Shown: positions 6,601 through 12,463, numbered from the stretch's first letter. The stretch is DNA of 12,463 nucleotides from CBDUXT01 sp965371245 (GCA_965371245.1 CBDUXT010000130.1:1-12463), one strand, 5' to 3'. The notes: generated from the letters alone by a model not told the origin. Numbers and translations are program-made.

Positions 6601-7685
6601 GGGTCGGTCACCGTTTCCAGCACGCCGTCGATATCGTAGGCATACGTGTAGACATCGCCCCCAGGGGTTCCGAAACTCTTCTTGTCGGATATCTGCTCGA
6701 TACGACCGTCGGCGTCGTATTGATCGATCGTCACGAACGCACCGGCCGCGTCCTCGAAACTCTCCAGGCGCCCGGCGGCGTAGGTGAAGTTCCAGGATCG
6801 GTTGCCGATGGTGCGGTCCCCGTCGGAGAGTTCTTTCGGGTCGAAAAAGCTTATGAGGACGCCACCGGCGTCGTACTGGAACTGAAGCCTCCGGCGGTCC
6901 GCCTCGAAGACGGCCTCCGTGATTTCCGTAATCTCCGTGATCCGCGGGTTCTCGCCCGTGGTGCGCGTGACGCCCAGCACGTTGCCCGTGTCGTCGATGA
7001 TCTGAATCAGCAGGCCGGTCTCGTCGAACACACGCGACCACTGGTTCGTTTCGAGCAGGGTCCAGGTGGGCGGATTGGTCGGCGGATCGCCCTCATCGAA
7101 CGAAAGCTGGCTGAACACGCCCTTCGGAGGAATCCAATCAACGGTAATGCCCTCGACGAACGTCGATCGCGTGCCGTCGTCATCGACGATTGTGACCGTA
7201 TCAAACAGCCCGGGCGGGGGCGTGGTGCCCATGACGAGGTGGGCGCTGTACGAGGTCGTCCACCCCGGGCCCATGTCGAAGCCCATGCCGACGGTGAGGT
7301 TTTCCGTGGAGTCGATCGTGGCCGAGTTGTGGTAGAGGCTCATGGAAACGGCCGGCCCGCGGCCCCCCCAGCCGGCCACCGGAAGGGTGGTCAGCGTGTT
7401 GCCGTGGCGTGCGTTCCAGGTGGTGTAGGTAGCCACCGGGATCTGCGCTTCCCATCGCCTGGCCGCACCCGGCTCCGGCGGGGGCGGGGGCACCAGTTCG
7501 CCGATGGCCTTGACGACGTCGTGACCTCGCTCGACAAAAAAGACAAACCCGCCGCCGACCACCAGCCCGATCAGCAGAACGGCCAGAATGGACCGCGCCA
7601 GCCTGCGGGTGCTCCGCTTCCGCTTGTTACGCCCCGTGGTCGTCGAATGAACTGCCGGAACCCGAGTGCTGCTTCTTCGTGCCAT
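3606..7685 (-). CDS. Full-length membrane-anchored Rhs/YD-repeat protein with polymorphic C-terminal tail
   Basis: The product is 1359 residues from the ATG at 7685, chosen over upstream in-frame codons because AAAGGGG lies 6 bases before it and the protein then opens with a typical signal anchor: basic RNKRKRSTRR and a hydrophobic helix at about 31-51. A proline spacer (PPPPPEPG) follows. Next comes the N-terminal strand-rich region of Rhs proteins (GGRGPAVSMSLYHNS, MGPGW), then many YD repeats such as YDADGRIEQISD and YDFSGNMTSATDP. A Gly/Ser low-complexity insert occupies about residues 570-622. The repeat-associated core (GARYYDPVSGRFLQRDPIG) ends in DPQGL at about 1253-1257. In characterised Rhs proteins the tail is cut off after DPxGL inside the shell. 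The 102-residue tail has a Pro-rich linker, a hydrophobic Gly-containing stretch and the end KGYKDFKKAQGY; no known toxin fold was recognised. No PAAR or VgrG partner is visible. Confidence 0.9.
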   Translation of the reverse strand: MARRSSTRVPAVHSTTTGRNKRKRSTRRLARSILAVLLIGLVVGGGFVFFVERGHDVVKAIGELVPPPPPEPGAARRWEAQIPVATYTTWNARHGNTLTTLPVAGWGGRGPAVSMSLYHNSATIDSTENLTVGMGFDMGPGWTTSYSAHLVMGTTPPPGLFDTVTIVDDDGTRSTFVEGITVDWIPPKGVFSQLSFDEGDPPTNPPTWTLLETNQWSRVFDETGLLIQIIDDTGNVLGVTRTTGENPRITEITEITEAVFEADRRRLQFQYDAGGVLISFFDPKELSDGDRTIGNRSWNFTYAAGRLESFEDAAGAFVTIDQYDADGRIEQISDKKSFGTPGGDVYTYAYDIDGVLETVTDPTPASGTAKTQGLARTANDGNRVSAFYTDRRGNVWRYDHWADATIAFPDGNITFVTNPLGDVRSFFYDGGRNVDTSIDERNNLSEWTYDFSGNMTSATDPLLNVQTWTYDAVNNVTSYTDGEGNTVSFLYEKPEYPTLLTKIIEPPAGNPLATAETILEYHLPDPTLGIRCGESTDPGCGQLATVIDPNGVVTLFEYDLWGQLAIYGEGIPESGGGGGAAAASGAVFQKHSTRGSGGETTSSSSSGGGSGDVNSDGEGRPTSTVCLPQVSGSTAAIPGSTFPPLPNNVAEIPVLRGSFLATQGYNPRGQLPHITIDADLGYEGDPPPPSVDSFTRKQERGFDERGRLTSITVSSNECGDVCPPEPDPRIFRTFNYFYDIDIQTEVGMIFDAALVRAGPDGVQTITELDAANRVKRVVRQFPVAPIEQLSIMQADFTYLPNGLVNSVSYPTNGAGVLYSYDAADRVTTIDHRDWMDLSLLTLAYTYQDNNVISTITESNHLGPLATVTFTYDARGRLTHEERTDFDSTREYDFTYEYDQGGNRTMKISPLTDFGGLRHEVRYDYDVNRPDPDPEGYITRNNRLMKVETYDIFEDGMSENLTAPETFGLAGGGTQQAQGPPPPPAEEIEILLSTSWYYYSEAGNVERVVTNVAGTQAYSATRLGYAQNGQAVTFAVGETWNWTGGGPPPTGYGVTYAREFRYDGARARYLVRELFAPHFANNQYTVAGGELGNTWTDYDGDTAYGDYEIVPDGFDEEGLFVPAHGESIRSYQPGIGLVDPFETLDGTSTSYYMGDHLGTTRGMTDPTGAAVESAAFTAFGERVGGNARRFGYVGAWGYQTATSDDAYADFPFQHVGARYYDPVSGRFLQRDPIGIYAGPNVYSYVRNQPVAQTDPQGLQVGPPHNGDGPLGGMGDLNVPDSDPEPGPQVPPGKPPPLGPLQPLMDMLDRLLYLTMGGIGATVGELTMACFLVPLWTDHDFGEIYSAYWKGYKDFKKAQGY
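3915..4998 (-). repeat. Duplicated Rhs core, copy 2 (within the full-length gene)
   Basis: This is the counterpart of 1240-2329, in the same orientation and about 2.67 kb away. Both copies begin at the same codons (YDQGGN) and both diverge at once after DPxGL. Long stretches differ by only scattered bases, while the insert at about 4730-4830 (GGGTQQAQGPPPPPAEE) differs in length and sequence. Direct repeats this long and similar are substrates for homologous recombination that would swap the tails. Confidence 0.9.
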
Positions 7686-8101
7686 GGTTTGCCCCTTTCG
7701 TGGATTGAAAAACGCAGATAAACACCTCCCGCAGTCGCTTGCGCCCTGCGCCGGCAATGCGCGAGCGACGATGCACCACCATCGCCGGGTCGGTGGGATG
7801 GACGCACGGAAGGACGGCGCACGGGACTTGGTCTTGGCTAGGACTTCGGGCCGGGCGTGCGCCGCCCTGTGGGTCAATCCGCCGGGTCGCGCGGCGATGG
7901 GTCATATGATTCAACCGCGCGTATCGACCTCTATCTGCTAATGGTCCCAGGGGCCCAAACTGTGCGCGATTTCTCAAAAAAATTTTTGATGCGTGTTCCA
8001 GGGCCCGCGTATTCATGCCGAACAGGCCTCGCCGGATGCCTGCGCGTTTCCACCGGATGGTCGCCGCATGCGCTGCCCCTTCCCGGACCAACCGCCAGAC
8101 C
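7686..8101. other. Upstream region of rhs, no intact gene
   Basis: No frame here has credible coding character on either strand. The part nearest 7685 supplies the rhs leader and ribosome binding site. No good promoter for rhs was found. The clearest structure is an AT-rich palindrome, TCAAAAA-AA-TTTTTGA (7974-7989), out of place in this GC-rich context. It is flanked by the near-identical words CCAGGGGCCC (7947-7956) and CCAGGGCCC (7998-8006). It may be a promoter-proximal or protein-binding site for rhs, or a scar at the edge of the locus. Confidence 0.4.
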
Positions 8102-8242
8102 GGCTCGCTACCGGGTCTTCCCCGCGCGCGGCTCGGCCTGGCGCTTTGCCGAAGGCTGGCACGACAGATGGGCGGCGACCTGCGCTTGGACACGTCGATC
8201 AAGGAGGGTGCTTGCTTCGTGTTGACGCTGGCGGTGGTCTGA
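8102..8242 (+). pseudogene. Remnant of a sensor histidine kinase (C-terminal ATPase domain)
   Basis: The frame ending with TGA at 8240-8242 encodes LGLALCRRLARQMGGD, then LRLDTSIKEGACFVLTLAVV. This follows the final part of the HATPase_c domain of histidine kinases: the G2 box (GxGLGLAI), the helix (CRRLVExMGG) and the last strands (SxxGxGSxFxFTLPL). The first Gly of the G2 box is replaced (RARLGLAL) and nothing further upstream resembles the N and G1 boxes, the dimerisation domain or an intact start. The remnant lies between the rhs locus and pqiA on the plus strand. The likeliest reading is a kinase gene cut off when the neighbouring region was rearranged. A translated 75-residue peptide from ATG 8015 is formally possible but would have no kinase function. 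Confidence 0.55.
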
Positions 8243-8385
8243 ATCGTCGCGGGGGCTCGGTCGTCCATTTGACCGTCAACTTGGAAACCGTTACCTAGCC
8301 GGTTGATGCTGGTGTGGCAGGCGTGTCCGTCGCGCGCCGGGTCTCCATCGCGCAGGAGACGCCTTCTTCCATGGGATGAGCCCGC
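8243..8385 (+). promoter_or_regulatory. Leader region of the pqiAB operon
   Basis: This 143-base gap must hold the pqiA promoter unless it is read through from further upstream. TTGACC at 8269-8274 is a fair -35 match, but the hexamer 17 bases later (TACCTA) is a poor -10. An inverted repeat, GTCTCC (8341-8346) with GGAGAC (8355-8360) and an 8-base loop, sits about 25 bases before the pqiA ATG. It could act as an operator or leader hairpin. The ribosome binding site is weak (GGGATGAG). All functional readings here are tentative. Confidence 0.25.
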
Positions 8386-9033
8386 ATGAGTACCGACACA
8401 ACAGACACCGATGCCCGGCGGATTCAGACGTGCCCGTGTTGCGGATTGGTTCAAACGGTTAGCGCAGCACCCGAGCGGATGCGGCCTTGCTGCGCGCGGT
8501 GCGGCTCGGGGCTTCCCCGGCGCGCGACCATCTCACGCGGCAATGCGCGGACGACGGCGATTGCGCTGGCCGCGATGATTTTGTACCCCCTGGCCGTCAC
8601 GCTGCCGATCCTTCGCATCGAAAAGTTCGGGCACCACAACGAGGCCAGCATTTTGGAGGGGACGGCCACCCTTCTTTCGTCCGGACACATCGCCCTCGGT
8701 ATCGTTGTGCTTCTTTGCTCGATCGTGCTGCCACTGGGGAAACTGGCGGCGATGTTGGTCCTGTCGGCCGGTTCGTTTCTCTTGAGGAAGAAACATCAGG
8801 CGCTGACCTATCGCATTGTGGAGTTCACGGGTCGTTGGGGTATGCTCGATGTGTTACTTGTGGCTATCCTGGTGGCGGCGCTGAAGGTGGGGGATCTGGT
8901 GGAGGTGTCGCCCGGTCCGGCAGCGGTCGCGTTTGCCGGCGTGGTGGTCCTGAGCCTGTTGGCCGCCGCGAGTTTCGACCCGCACAGCGTCTGGCCAATG
9001 CAAACGCTTTCTCAGCGCGATGCTCAGCCGTGA
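8386..9033 (+). CDS. pqiA: PqiA-family integral membrane protein
   Basis: This 215-residue protein has an N-terminal zinc-ribbon-like pair of knuckles (Cys16/Cys19 in CPCCG and Cys36/Cys39 in CARCG). About four membrane helices follow (roughly 54-76, 100-124, 151-171 and 178-197). The family's conserved features are present: TLPILRIEKFGHHNEASILEG after the first helix, PLGKL in the second, and GRWGMLDVLLVAILVAALK in the third. E. coli PqiA has two such domains in about 417 residues; this protein is a single-domain version. PqiA-type proteins are thought to deliver lipid substrate to the periplasmic MCE protein PqiB at the inner membrane. The gene is followed 57 bases later by pqiB on the same strand, confirming the pairing. 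The ATG at 8386 is used because an upstream ATG at 8371 meets a stop at once. Confidence 0.88.
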   Translation: MSTDTTDTDARRIQTCPCCGLVQTVSAAPERMRPCCARCGSGLPRRATISRGNARTTAIALAAMILYPLAVTLPILRIEKFGHHNEASILEGTATLLSSGHIALGIVVLLCSIVLPLGKLAAMLVLSAGSFLLRKKHQALTYRIVEFTGRWGMLDVLLVAILVAALKVGDLVEVSPGPAAVAFAGVVVLSLLAAASFDPHSVWPMQTLSQRDAQP

Positions 9034-9090
9034 CGCGACCGGACATGTTGGAGAACACCGCCCCCGGTGACCGCCGCGCGGCGCGAAGCG

Positions 9091-10497
9091 ATGACAACGA
9101 CTGACATCAATGACAAACTTCCCGAGGCGGTCTTTCGATCGCAGCGACCCTCGATGTGGGTGTGGCTGATCCCGCTGGCGGCGGTCGTGTTGGCCGGTTG
9201 GCTCGGCTACCGCTCGTGGGCGATGCGCGGGCTGGTCATCACCATACAGCTCGACCAGGGTTACGGGCTTCACACCGGCGACGACGTTCGATATCGCGGG
9301 ATCGGCGTGGGGCAGATTCGATCGGTCGAGTTGAGCGGCGATCTCGGGGGTGTGGCGGTGACGGCCTCATTGCGCCCTGAAGCGGTTCGCCTGGCCCGCG
9401 CCGGTGCGCGCATCTGGGTGGTTCGTCCGCAGGTTGACATCACCGGCGTCGCGGGGCTGGAGACGCTGGTTGGACCGCGCTACCTGGCGATTCTACCGGG
9501 CGACGGGCCGCGCCGGCGACACTTCGTCGCGCTCTCCGCGCCGCCGGTTGTCGATGCGATTGGGGCGGGCGATCTGGAGATCGTTCTTCAGTCGCCGCGC
9601 CGGGCGGGCGTGCGAGCGGGCGCGCCCGTGTTGTATCGCCAGGTGCGCGTGGGCACGATCCTTTCAGTCGGTCTGACCAGCGACGGTGGCGCGGTGGACG
9701 TCCGCGTTCACATCCAAAAGGCCTACGCACAGCTCGTTCGTGCGAAGACCAGGTTTTGGACCGTCGGCGGCCTCAACGCGCGCGTGGGCCTCAGCGGGGT
9801 GTCGATCGATGTCGATTCGATCGAAACGCTGTTGGGCGGCGGCGTGGCACTGGCGACGCCACCGGGCGCGGGCGAGGTCGTACGCACCGGCCACCGATTC
9901 CAACTCGTCGAGAAACCCGAGGAGGCGTGGCTCACCTGGGAACCCGTCGTGGCGATCGGCAGTTCGCTGTTGCCGCCGGGCGCACTTAGGCCGGCACCCA
10001 TGCGGGCCGTCGTCGGCTGGAAGGAGGGACGATGGATCAAGTCGCAACGATCCCGCCGCGGCTGGGTTCTGCAAACTCAGCGAGGCTTGCTGGGTCCGGC
10101 CGACCTCCTCCGCGCGGAGGGTGAGGCCGACCGAACGGACGTGGTTCTTGAGGTGGCCGGTCGAACGTTGCCCCTCGCGTCCGAGCCGACCTGGGCGGCG
10201 AACGGCCTGGCCGCGCTGGACGTCTCGATCATTCAACCCCCGTGGCCTCGGCATTTTTGTCGTGTCGCGTCCGTGCCCGAGGATTGCGTGATTGTCGGCG
10301 ATCCCGCGGCCGCTCCACTTCCGCTTGCCGCCGCTCGCCTGACGCTTGAAGACAAGACCTGGTTGATCGACCCCGCCGTCCCCCTCGACGAGGCCTGGCA
10401 CGGCGCGTGCGTGCTTGCGCGAAGCGATGGCTCCTTTTTGGGGCTGATCCTCGTGGGCGACGGTGCCGCGAAAGTGGCACTGATGCCTGACTGGTAG
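9091..10497 (+). CDS. pqiB: PqiB-like MCE-domain protein with atypical C-terminal region
   Basis: This 468-residue protein has a short cytoplasmic N-terminus, one membrane helix (about 22-40) and a periplasmic part. The first MCE domain (about 46-138) has GLHTGDDVRYRGIGVGQIRS and IWVVRPQVDITGVAGLETL; the second (about 161-257) has GVRAGAPVLYRQVRVGTI and FWTVGGLNARVGLSGVSI. PqiB proteins form hexameric tunnels that move lipids between inner and outer membranes; E. coli PqiB has three MCE domains and a coiled coil. Here a third domain is not evident. Instead about 190 residues follow (about 280-468) that do not look like MCE or coiled coil, and no pqiC lipoprotein gene follows. ATG 9091 is chosen as the start; GTG 9067, eight codons upstream, is an alternative and neither has a good ribosome binding site. 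The stop lies 15 bases from the convergent pepD stop. Confidence 0.87.
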   Translation: MTTTDINDKLPEAVFRSQRPSMWVWLIPLAAVVLAGWLGYRSWAMRGLVITIQLDQGYGLHTGDDVRYRGIGVGQIRSVELSGDLGGVAVTASLRPEAVRLARAGARIWVVRPQVDITGVAGLETLVGPRYLAILPGDGPRRRHFVALSAPPVVDAIGAGDLEIVLQSPRRAGVRAGAPVLYRQVRVGTILSVGLTSDGGAVDVRVHIQKAYAQLVRAKTRFWTVGGLNARVGLSGVSIDVDSIETLLGGGVALATPPGAGEVVRTGHRFQLVEKPEEAWLTWEPVVAIGSSLLPPGALRPAPMRAVVGWKEGRWIKSQRSRRGWVLQTQRGLLGPADLLRAEGEADRTDVVLEVAGRTLPLASEPTWAANGLAALDVSIIQPPWPRHFCRVASVPEDCVIVGDPAAAPLPLAAARLTLEDKTWLIDPAVPLDEAWHGACVLARSDGSFLGLILVGDGAAKVALMPDW

Positions 10498-10512
10498 GCG
10501 GTTCGCCCCGCG

Positions 10513-12015
10513 TCAGGCGGCGGACAGGGCGTCGAGAACGGCCAGCAGGTACTTCCACGATTTCTGCACGGATGCGACGTACACCCGCTCGTCGGGGCTG
10601 TGGGCCCCTTCGATCCGCGGACCGAACGAAACCATGTCCATGTCGCCCACCCGCTCGCCAATGATGCCGCACTCCAGCCCGGCGTGGATGGCCGCGATCT
10701 CCGGCGACGCGTCGAAGAGGTTTTCGTAGACGCGGCGACAGGTCGCCAGGATGGGCGAATCGACGTTGGGTGCCCACCCTGGATACTCGTTCCCCGTGGC
10801 GATGGAAGCACCGGCCAGCCGACCGATGGCCGCGATCGCTTCCGTCGTCACGCTCAGGCAACTGGCCGAAGAGCTGCGCGACAGTGTTCCCACCTCGGCG
10901 AGAATGGTTGAACCACCGTCCGCGGCCACGCGCACGGTGGCGACGTTGTTGGAGGTTTGCACGAGGCCTGGAACGCTGCGGTGCATCCCCAACACGCCGT
11001 GTGGCAGGGCGGACAGTGTCGAAAGAATCCGGACCGTTTCCTGGGCGGAGAGAGCGGGGCATGCGCCGCTCTCGGAATCGTTGGCCACGTTGATCATCAG
11101 ATCCGGCTCGGCCGACTCCCGCTTCCCGTCATCGGCGACGCGCTGTGCGGCCGCACTTAGGCGGTCGAGAAGCCCGGAGGAGTCGCACACGACGGCACGG
11201 GCCTCGCGCGGAATGGCGTTGCGTTTGCTACCGCCTTCCAGAAAGACCAGTCGAAGATCCGGATCGCCCGCCAATTGCAGCGTCCTCGCCAGTAATTTTA
11301 TAGCACTGCCGCGGTCCTCGTGAATGTCGCAGCCCGAGTGCCCGCCGCGCAAACCGGAGACGGTGACGGAGAGCGGTTGGGCATCTCCGCCAAGCGGATT
11401 CGATGGAAGCGTCCACGTCAACGTGGTGTCACACCCGCCCGCGCAACCGATGTACAGGGCGTTGTCTTCCTCCGAGTCCAGGTTCACCAAACATCGACCT
11501 CGAAACGAACCGGGCGTCAGCGCCTTGGCACCAGTCATGCCGTCCTCTTCGTCGATCGTAAAGAGCAGCTCCAGCGGACCGTGTTTCACCTCGGAGGAAA
11601 ACGCCACCGCCAGCGCCATGGCCGCCCCGATGCCGTTGTCGGCGCCGAGCGTGGTGCCGTCGGCGCGAAGGATGCGCTGACCGGCGGGGTCGGTGTCGAG
11701 CACCAGATGGATGCCGTCCCGGTCGAAGTCGTGGTCGGTTCCGGCGTTCTTCTCGCACACCATGTCCAGATGGGACTGAAGCACGGTGATGGGTGCCCCC
11801 TCGCACCCGGCCGATGCCGGGACGGAAGCGACGATGTTCCCGGTTGCATCCTCGTGAAAGGTTAGGCCTTGCTTCTCGAGCAGCCCGCGGACGTGAGCGC
11901 GGATGCGTTCCTCGTGCTTGGAGGGTCTCGGCACGGCCGCGATACCCGCGAACAGGCGCCACACGTCGGAAGGTTCGAGCTTCTCAAGTTCGGTAAGGTT
12001 CGATGTTTGTGCCAT
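10513..12015 (-). CDS. pepD: Aminoacyl-histidine dipeptidase (M20 family, PepD)
   Basis: This 500-residue enzyme is the length expected for cytosolic PepD, a dizinc peptidase that hydrolyses Xaa-His dipeptides such as carnosine. The M20 metal and catalytic residues are all present: His82 and Asp84 in QSHLDMV, Asp126 in GADNGIGAA, Glu156/Glu157 in DEEDGMTGA, Asp180 in NLDSEEDN and His472 near the C-terminus in EGAHSPDERV. The lid domain shows GLRGGHSGCDIHEDRGSAIK and GGSKRNAIPR, both typical of this subfamily, and the motif HAGLECG lies in the second catalytic half. The ATG at 12015 is preceded at 9 bases by GAGGAG. The gene converges on pqiB with no room for two separate terminators. It looks intact and is probably a housekeeping gene unrelated to the rhs locus. 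Confidence 0.95.
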   Translation of the reverse strand: MAQTSNLTELEKLEPSDVWRLFAGIAAVPRPSKHEERIRAHVRGLLEKQGLTFHEDATGNIVASVPASAGCEGAPITVLQSHLDMVCEKNAGTDHDFDRDGIHLVLDTDPAGQRILRADGTTLGADNGIGAAMALAVAFSSEVKHGPLELLFTIDEEDGMTGAKALTPGSFRGRCLVNLDSEEDNALYIGCAGGCDTTLTWTLPSNPLGGDAQPLSVTVSGLRGGHSGCDIHEDRGSAIKLLARTLQLAGDPDLRLVFLEGGSKRNAIPREARAVVCDSSGLLDRLSAAAQRVADDGKRESAEPDLMINVANDSESGACPALSAQETVRILSTLSALPHGVLGMHRSVPGLVQTSNNVATVRVAADGGSTILAEVGTLSRSSSASCLSVTTEAIAAIGRLAGASIATGNEYPGWAPNVDSPILATCRRVYENLFDASPEIAAIHAGLECGIIGERVGDMDMVSFGPRIEGAHSPDERVYVASVQKSWKYLLAVLDALSAA

Positions 12016-12047
12016 TGCGGTGTGCTCCTCTTCTGTGCTTCGCGTGT

Positions 12048-12053
12048 ATTGTA
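12048..12053 (-). promoter_or_regulatory. Candidate -10 element for pepD
   Basis: TACAAT on the minus strand is a five-of-six match to the bacterial -10 consensus and lies about 32 bases upstream of the pepD ATG. No good -35 hexamer is found 16-18 bases further upstream, where the sequence is GC-rich. The call rests on this one hexamer in the gap between the REP-like repeat and pepD. Confidence 0.25.
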
Positions 12054-12104
12054 GGCGGCGCGACGCGCGAAGGATGAGTGAGGCCAGACCGTCTCACGTC
12101 TTTT

Positions 12105-12163
12105 CCGAGCCGCGACCGTCAGGGAGCGGACCAAGGACACTGCCCGACCCTTCTGGAACCGGC
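12105..12163. repeat. REP-like pair of imperfect palindromes
   Basis: Two related GC-rich imperfect palindromes stand side by side. The first is CCGCGACCGTCAGGGAGCGG (12110-12129), with arms CCGC/GCGG and inner CC/GG. The second is at 12142-12163, with outer arms GCC/GGC. The first closely resembles a short intergenic repeat I recall as widespread in planctomycetes and some other phyla; this is from memory and not checked. The element directly abuts the stop of the right-edge gene (12164) and may stabilise or end its transcript. Confidence 0.6.
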
Positions 12164-12463
12164 TTAGCTAACGATCCGGCATGAACTGCACTGGTGCGTC
12201 CACCATGCGACGGAATCGATTCGTTGCATGGTGTCCTCGCAGCTTGGACATATCTTCGTAGCGACATCTTCCCTCGGCGGGATATACAGCCACGCATCAA
12301 TACCGAGTTCAGCACTCATTCTCTTTGCAATCGATCGTCCAAGTTCGTTCAGCCGGCTCTTGGGATGGTAGCGTTCCCCATCCGCCCATGCCTCTAGCTC
12401 GGCGCTGATGGAGATATAACCGAAAGTTGTGGATCGTGACGGGATAAAAAAGCGGCGTATCCT
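12164..12463 (-). CDS. 3' end of a gene ending in a CxxC...CxxC zinc ribbon (start beyond the right edge)
   Basis: Reading leftwards from the right edge, the frame is open for 99 codons to TAA at 12164-12166. No ATG occurs in the first 48 codons, so the true start is very probably outside the window. The visible product has an amphipathic stretch (STTFGYISISAELEAWADG, then ERYHPKSRLNELGRSIAKRM). Next is ELGIDAWLYIPP, and the final zinc ribbon has KICPSCED and, 15 residues later, QCSSC, ending at IVS. Two CxxC pairs at that spacing strongly suggest a structural zinc site. The family is not recognised. It is on the same strand as pepD, about 150 bases upstream, with a REP-like repeat between. 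The regular spacing of the Cys pairs and sensible composition support coding over chance. Confidence 0.6.
   Translation of the reverse strand, partial: RIRRFFIPSRSTTFGYISISAELEAWADGERYHPKSRLNELGRSIAKRMSAELGIDAWLYIPPREDVATKICPSCEDTMQRIDSVAWWTHQCSSCRIVS

Noticed and set aside
5913..7721. Plus-strand open frame of about 600 codons
   Set aside because: It is antisense to the YD-repeat part of the Rhs gene; the frame stays open because of high GC, and its product is a monotonous Val/Arg/Gly/Asp-rich sequence with no domain, while the minus strand encodes clear Rhs motifs.
7686..7877. N-terminal extension of Rhs from 7877
   Set aside because: The 64 extra residues have no domain character; the ATG at 7685 has AAAGGGG at proper spacing and gives a typical signal anchor.
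7627..8454. Minus-strand frame of 275 codons overlapping the start of rhs and the leader of pqiA
   Set aside because: It overlaps the histidine-kinase remnant, the pqiA start and the rhs N-terminus, has no start signal and no domain-like sequence.
10498..10512. Shared bidirectional terminator between pqiB and pepD
   Set aside because: The gap is only 15 bases and I see no symmetric stem with T-tracts on both sides.
12194..12397. Plus-strand frame of 67 codons at the right edge
   Set aside because: It is antisense to the zinc-ribbon gene end, which has regularly spaced CxxC pairs and a better composition.

Overview
The window is high-GC bacterial DNA, most likely from a planctomycete or close relative; this is an inference. 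The clues are a C-terminal CxxCGY(N/D)L...CPECG zinc ribbon on a small membrane protein, a common architecture in that phylum, a large YD-repeat (Rhs) protein with an N-terminal membrane anchor and no PAAR domain, frequent non-ATG starts, and structured repeats between genes. A pqiA-pqiB pair implies a cell with an outer membrane. No tRNA, rRNA, CRISPR array or transposase was found.

The left two thirds (about 1-7685) is a polymorphic-toxin-like Rhs locus read entirely on the minus strand. From upstream to downstream it holds: a full-length membrane-anchored Rhs protein (7685-3606); 23 bases later a 146-aa four-helix membrane protein (3582-3142), the best immunity candidate; a 176-aa membrane protein with a C-terminal zinc ribbon (2977-2447); a displaced orphan Rhs C-terminal module (2361-898) that repeats about 1.09 kb of the core and then switches to an unrelated tail; and a 180-aa soluble protein with a strong ribosome binding site (800-258). 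At the left edge a small CxxC protein may begin at 104 and run off the window. Both Rhs copies end their core at a DPxGL motif and then have short, unrelated tails made of a Pro/Gly-rich linker and a hydrophobic stretch. This is the layout expected when toxin modules are exchanged by recombination through a conserved core.

The stretch 7686-8385 separates this locus from conserved genes. It has no intact gene, but holds an AT-rich palindrome (7974-7989) and a plus-strand remnant of a histidine-kinase ATP-binding domain (8102-8242), suggesting that the Rhs locus abuts a truncated gene.

On the right, pqiA (8386-9033) and pqiB (9091-10497) form a plus-strand operon for an MCE-type lipid transport or envelope-maintenance system. 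PqiB has only two evident MCE domains plus an unusual C-terminal region of about 190 residues, and no pqiC follows. Convergent to it lies pepD, an M20 aminoacyl-histidine dipeptidase (12015-10513) with all expected metal and catalytic residues. Upstream of pepD is a REP-like palindromic repeat (12105-12163), and then the 3' end of a minus-strand gene whose product ends in a CxxC...CxxC zinc ribbon (12463-12164) and whose start lies beyond the right edge.
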